Source of the DNA: Heterobilharzia americana
Taxonomy: Eukaryota; Platyhelminthes; Trematoda; Strigeidida; Schistosomatidae
NCBI GenBank assembly: GCA_944470555.2
Contig: OX104127.1
Location: 138,464,786-138,528,785 of the forward strand
DNA: 64,000 nucleotides
Direction of reading: 5' to 3'
In this document: positions 58,831 to 64,000 of the stretch, piece after piece
Layout: every line of letters begins with the position of its first letter
How positions within the stretch are numbered: the first letter of the stretch is position 1
Notes under the pieces: generated by a model
Database searches by the model: none
What the model saw: the letters and a program-made list of their open reading frames with translations, nothing else
What the model was told of the DNA's origin: nothing
Position numbers and translations under genes: made by a program

Positions 58831-59199
58831 TACCTCGAAAACAGAAATAAGCAGCGAAATCCATAAAAGTTTCATTATCAAGTGGAGCAAGTTCAAAACG
58901 TAACAGTTTATAGATATTTTCAATGACCTGGATATGTTCTAAACTTTTCTAGAAAGCTTTTTAGCCTATTTGAAACCCAAGTATAATCACGTGGTTCTCG
59001 GCGAATATTCAGAATGCTATATGGCACATGACTGGTTGTGAAAGGTTCTCAGGAAATTACAGGCTTGATAACACCTCATTCTTTAAAAAAATAACTATAA
59101 GTAGGAGAGTTGATAGAGATTCGTTTAGATCTTCTTCATGCGTTTCCTGAAGCGAATCGAGCATTGCTGTGGTGGTTTCGGGATAACAGAATTTTTCTT

Positions 59200-60870
59200 A
59201 CTCCATCAAAGTAGTGATTCGGTTGCTGACTGATATGGGTTCGGGTTTAATGTATCATTATAGAGCATTCCTAAATGATCTCCATCGCCTTCACAGACAT
59301 TTGGATGTATTACTGACGAAGAATGCAAAATTGAAATGGTCAGCTGACTGCGCACAGGCGTTCGATAAAATTAAGTCTACTTAGCTCGGAGTTGGACCTC
59401 ACTGACTACCCATTGTGATTGCCTCTGGTGCTTCCGACTATGGTGTTGGTGCGGTAATATCGTACGTTTTGGTTTTGAGAAGGCTATCTATCGTTCATGC
59501 CTCCCGGCACATTGACGTCCACAGAATGCAACTACAGCCAGCTTGGAAAAGAAGCATTATCTGTAGTCTTTGCGGCCAAAAATTTCTGTGAAATGATGCA
59601 TGGATGACAATCGACCTTATTGACGGATCACAAACCCTCACGAACAGTGTTCACTTCAAAAAAGGTTATTCCAGTTTATACTACAAATCGCCTTTAACGG
59701 TAGGCTACCACACATGTGAGTTATGATTTTAACAAACAGTACCAACCTAAATATTAATTTTGGCCAGACGCCTGCTCTCTCCCGACTAGTCAGTCCTCAT
59801 TATTCGCCAAAAGAAGACACTATGGTTGAAGTTCGATAAGTCCCAGAAGATAGATTACGTGGCTTACCAGGGACTCTTGAAGATATCAAAGCTTTTATTA
59901 AAAGAAATAAGACTCTAAGAACTGTTAAAAGGTTAAGTGACCAGCATCTCAACACACTGAAGACCTTAATCAGTACTATCACCGTCACTACTCGCAGTCG
60001 ATTGTGGAATCAGGTGTAGTACCAAAGAGTCTTAGACAAAAGATGCTGAACCAATTTGACATTTGCCACCCAGGAGTAAGTAACTAGAATGAAATGCTTG
60101 GTGCGCAGCTACGTATATTGACCTAGTATCGATGTGGAAACTGAAAAGATATGTCAAAATTGTCTCAGCTGCACCTATAGTTATAGAAACCCATCAAAGT
60201 CTCCCTCATATGCATGGGTGATGACTGAAACTCTATGGCAAAGCAATCATATTGACTTTTCTGGGTGAATAACAGCTAAAATGTATCTTATTATTGTTGA
60301 TGCACATAGAAAATAGCCCAAAGTTCTCTATATGCCAAAATGCACAAGAGCAGCTGCTGTCGCCAAACTGACTAGTTTGTTTAGCTGCCTCAGCGTCCCC
60401 CGAAACATGGTCATCGATAATGGTACACAATTCACTTCGGCAGCATTTTCAGCTTTTTGCAGACAAAAGCTAATCTGACACTTACGGTTCCCACCCACAA
60501 TCAAACGCCCAGGTAAAATGAATTGTGAATACATTTAAACGTGCTTCATTGAAAGGGAAGGCTTAGTAAGCACCGTTATTAACAGACTTCTTGTAAACTA
60601 CAGAAGCACTTCAAATCCTAATACTTCAACCGCGAAATTTCCTGTAGAATGGATGTTTAGTTGCCGAATAAGAACCATTTTTGTCTCTATGCTGCCCACA
60701 ACTACGTTAAAAGGAGGGAGCGGGTACAACAAAACAGCAAATCCTGTCCTACTGACAAGGTTATGGTAAGAAAAACTTGCTGAGTACTTTGTGAAATGCA
60801 AGTTTGTTCAGAAATCTGAAGGAGACACGTAAATCAAATAAAACCAAGACGTCATAACGATAGTAGAAAT
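59200..60870 (+). pseudogene. Ty3/gypsy pol remnant: RT end, RNase H, integrase
   Basis: In order: RAFLNDLHRLHRHLDVLL and KWSADCAQAFDKIK (RT connection), VIASGASDYGVGAVIS and STECNYSQLGKEALSVVFA with LLTDHKPS (RNase H), LRQKMLNQFDICHPGVSN (integrase zinc-binding region), then HIDFSG, LIIVDAHRK and MVIDNGTQFTSAAF (integrase core with two Asp blocks). Stops occur in several places. LTRs were not found. It is unrelated in position to the gag remnant at 23.7-24.6 kb. Confidence 0.8.
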
Positions 60871-63309
60871 GATATTCTTGTCAGCATGCAGAAAGAGCAC
60901 ATCACTGCAGATAGATTTGCAGGTATAGAGGAGCAGCTAAATACTAGATGAAAACAGACTAGCTTCATAGCACTGCAACCGTTACCTTGGTGGGAATGTT
61001 GAACACTCCCAAAACTAGATAGCTAACCACAGAAGAGGATTGGAAGTAATTATTGTTACTGCACAACTTGAGCAAAGTCAATAATTTCTGCGGATCGGAT
61101 TACACACTCTTTTCTAAATGGATACTCTGTTGCTGTGAAATGCTCTCATAGACTTGATTGTAAGGAACCATTTCAAATGGATAGCTGGTACATGTTTTTA
61201 GTTTCCTATTTAAGATCACTGCTAATTACGGTTAACTGTTTTTTAATCTTTATTATTTAACAAGCTGATTACATCTGTCAAGTTTGGAAGCGAATACCAC
61301 CAATGTGTCGTAATCTCATAAATCACATTCACCACTAGCCTAAAATAAATCTATCAGACCGCACACTTAATAAACTAAACTTTTTCATTCAATTCCTTGT
61401 ATTCATCATCAGGCTTTCTGAATAGACAACTCAGCATAAGCGAGTGGTATCAACACTGAGTTTATCTCATTAGTACTTCATGGTGCTTCTCATCAACAAT
61501 ACTTTCTTTTGCTTCCATTTACTATTACTAACTTCGTAGTAATGATGAAAACTGTTCGTATATTTTTTGCTATGGAATTCATCTACTCTTAGAAAACACC
61601 TTGCATTCTATTTACTCACCGGATCACCATACAATTAAGAAAATTCATACCACTCTTATGCACAAAGTACATGTGTTGTCGACCTGTAACTTGAATTCAC
61701 ATATTTTCTCATAATCCCCAAAAAATCCTGGAAAATATTTAGTCATTCTGATAGGTTCCCTTTGGTTCTATTCTGTGCTACTGACTGAAAATCCTATCGT
61801 CATAAATAAACCTGATCTTCAATTCTTGTTTAGTAAAACTTATGAATGAAGAGACGATCATTTTGAAAAGACTATGATTGACGCATTTGCGAAAGAATTT
61901 CTACTGATCAACAGATTCAACCAGCACAGTTGTTTCCTGTTAAATTAATTAGTAAGTCGGTTTGTACAAAAATACTGAATATTCATTTATGATGAGTGCA
62001 ACAAAGCAGAATTAGTAACAAAGAAAATTTATTTGGGAGAAAACAAGAAAATAATGAGATCAAGTATAAAGAGAAGTAGCGATATGTACACGCGATGTAG
62101 GTCGTAAAACCAATTAGACGAGGAAAAACAATAACAATTTAAAATCCAGTTAAACAAATCGAAAACGGCAAAGATTTAAGTCTTCCTTTGTTGCATTTAG
62201 AAATTTGTACGGTATACCTGGAAGGTAAGTAATATTACAGTGATGAAAAGTGTCAACAAAGTATACCATAAATATTTTCTGAAAAATAATAACAATAATA
62301 CGCTTTATACACATCACAATAAAACACAATGTAGTATGAAACTTTCTAAAATGCCAGCTAGTCGTCTTATCATCACATCAGCATGATGATGGCACTCTTG
62401 TTAGAATACAAAGTGACTCACTGCTTTTTCACTAGCTGTTGACATGACTACAAAAATTATTAAACGTAGAAAACATTTGGTAACTGTTATGTCCTAGTAT
62501 GAAACATCAGTCTATAGGAAGCCGAACTGAATAGGGTAGTGTATCTAAGTTTCAACAGCTATTGTATGCTACAAAACATAAAGCATAGGATAATAAAATG
62601 CTTGTCTAAAGCAACCAAAGTTATCCATCTGCATACTACATAAACACGACAAGAGGAAATCAAACAATTAACTGAAACACCAGTTATAAGTGGACATCAA
62701 AAACTTAAAAATCTATACATGAAAGAACAAACGTTAAAATGTGTAGAAAGCGTTTAAGTCACGTTTCACTACGGTAGAAGAGTAAGACGGTATAATCTCA
62801 AAAGAAGACTCAATTTAGATATCAACGAAGTTTATCATGCAGACTCAAGATAACTCAACTCAATCAAACTGCTTGATGCATGTCTTTTTTTTTAAAGATC
62901 ATCTCCTTCACCAAAAATTACCAACAGAATGTAAGTTGGAATGGAAAACGATGAATGCACTAAGTCTTCATGGACATGTGTAAAAACGGTTATCTTTGAC
63001 ACCAGCATGATACATATCACTTCTTGTTGAATAACCACCTTCGTCATAGAGTCATACATATCTGATGACAACACCAAACTGGTGGTACAAAGATGTGATG
63101 CTGTGTGCGTGAGTGTATTGACGAATGACAAACTCTGAATCCTTGTAAATGAAGTTATCCAACAACTACGACAGTTGAAAACTAGAATACTTACGAATTG
63201 AATTTCAAAGTCTCTAATTCACTTTTAAAAACTGGATGAGATAAAACATCCAATTATACTCGATGAAATGGGTTGGTGAAAAGTAAAAGTTATTGGCGCT
63301 CCATAAATA
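60871..63309. other. No gene recognised
   Basis: AT-rich, with only short open frames lacking motifs. Nothing else seen. Confidence 0.4.
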
Positions 63310-63495
63310 TTAGTAAACAATACATCTAGGCTGGAATTCATCAAAGACTGACACTAGTAGGAGAAACACTGGAAACCTGAGAGCACTCAACAGCTGTTTC
63401 GTCCTAGTATGGGACTACTCCTCAGCAGTGCGAACTCATGACTAATTCCAATCTGAAATCAATAAATCTCCACAAACCTCAAAATTGAATATATT
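63310..63495. repeat. SINE-like repeat
   Basis: Contains CAACAGCTGTTTCGTCCTAG and ATGGGACTACTCCTCAGCAG. It also contains a GGAATTCATCAAAGACTGAC block. It shares parts with 5695-6200 and 11395-11530. The outer segments GCTGGAATTCATC and GACTAATTCCAATC are loosely inverted. Confidence 0.5.
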
Positions 63496-64000
63496 CTACA
63501 GTTATGCCATTCAAATGGTAATTCTGCAATCTGAATATCTGAAGTAAACCAATTCACCTTCTTAGACTTTTCAAATTCTACTGGTAACCTTTTCAAAACT
63601 AAAGGTAAAATATTTACAAATCCATATCAATAATCCTAGTGAATGTGTATGGTTGTGCTGAGAAAAGATTAAATACATTAATCTAAGATACAAGAAATAC
63701 AGAGAGTTTGGCAATAGTCGATCTTTGGTTTCAAAACTTCACCTGACTAATTAAAAAATTAATGTATTGAATGAAAGACAGGGAAAAAATCACCTTCGGA
63801 GGATAATACGTTACTATACAGGATTGTGATATGCGAGCATAGAACATTACTGTGCATGGTTTATATATTACGCCATTATAACATTTTTATTCAACGAAAA
63901 TGCAAATATTTGGCAGTAGGAAAAAAGTCTTTAAAGTGTTTTGACAGTATTTCCTAAAATAAATGCTACCACTAATGTTGGAAAAAACGTACGAGTATCT
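63496..64000. other. No gene recognised
   Basis: AT-rich sequence with nothing supported. Confidence 0.35.

Overview
The window looks like a repeat-dense stretch of a trematode genome, most likely Schistosoma. Three lines support this. It is AT-rich and mostly non-coding. It carries the usual schistosome mobilome: RTE-type and CR1-type LINEs, a BEL/Pao (Sinbad-like) element, Ty3/gypsy remnants, Penelope-like GIY-YIG remnants and tRNA-derived SINE-like repeats. The few host exons I can see are short and flanked by typical GT/AG sites. Species assignment is inference. No bacterial genes, rRNA, functional tRNA or CRISPR array was seen.

Host genes are sparse. (1) Three plus-strand exons at 1026-1144, 6505-6774 and 10746-10944 have good splice sites and phases that join exactly. 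They read as one hydrophilic, coiled-coil-containing protein whose introns carry Penelope, SINE and RTE insertions. (2) An intact 342-residue minus-strand frame at 20887-21915 resembles RNA polymerase I subunit RPA43 (POLR1F). (3) A chain of small exons at 56730-57804 starts with an ATG and keeps phase through five exons; its product is not recognised.

1-20 kb: RTE fragments, two Penelope C-terminal fragments, fold-back and tRNA-like SINE repeats, and two nearly identical RTE copies (A, minus, 7.8-10.4 kb; B, plus, 14.9-18.2 kb) in inverted orientation. 19-28.6 kb: an RTE remnant, the RPA43 gene, another RTE remnant, a gypsy LTR/gag joined to an RTE piece, and a CR1 remnant. 28.6-39 kb: old LINE mosaic plus a possible Penelope RT piece. 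39-47 kb: a BEL/Pao pol frame of 1203 codons between two nearly identical 2.27-kb direct repeats that contain scrambled CR1 sequence. 47.7-49.3 kb: a decayed MULE/SWIM-type transposase. 50.7-54 kb: a third RTE copy (C) sitting in a (TA)n tract. 56.7-60.9 kb: the second exon chain, then CR1 and gypsy pol remnants. The rest, to 64 kb, is largely featureless with one SINE-like repeat.

The most interesting signals are the host exon chains, the odd BEL/Pao structure in which the pol frame runs across the boundary of the long repeat, and three RTE copies that share the same frame-breaking lesions. All calls rest on reading translations and comparing copies within the window; no database search was run.
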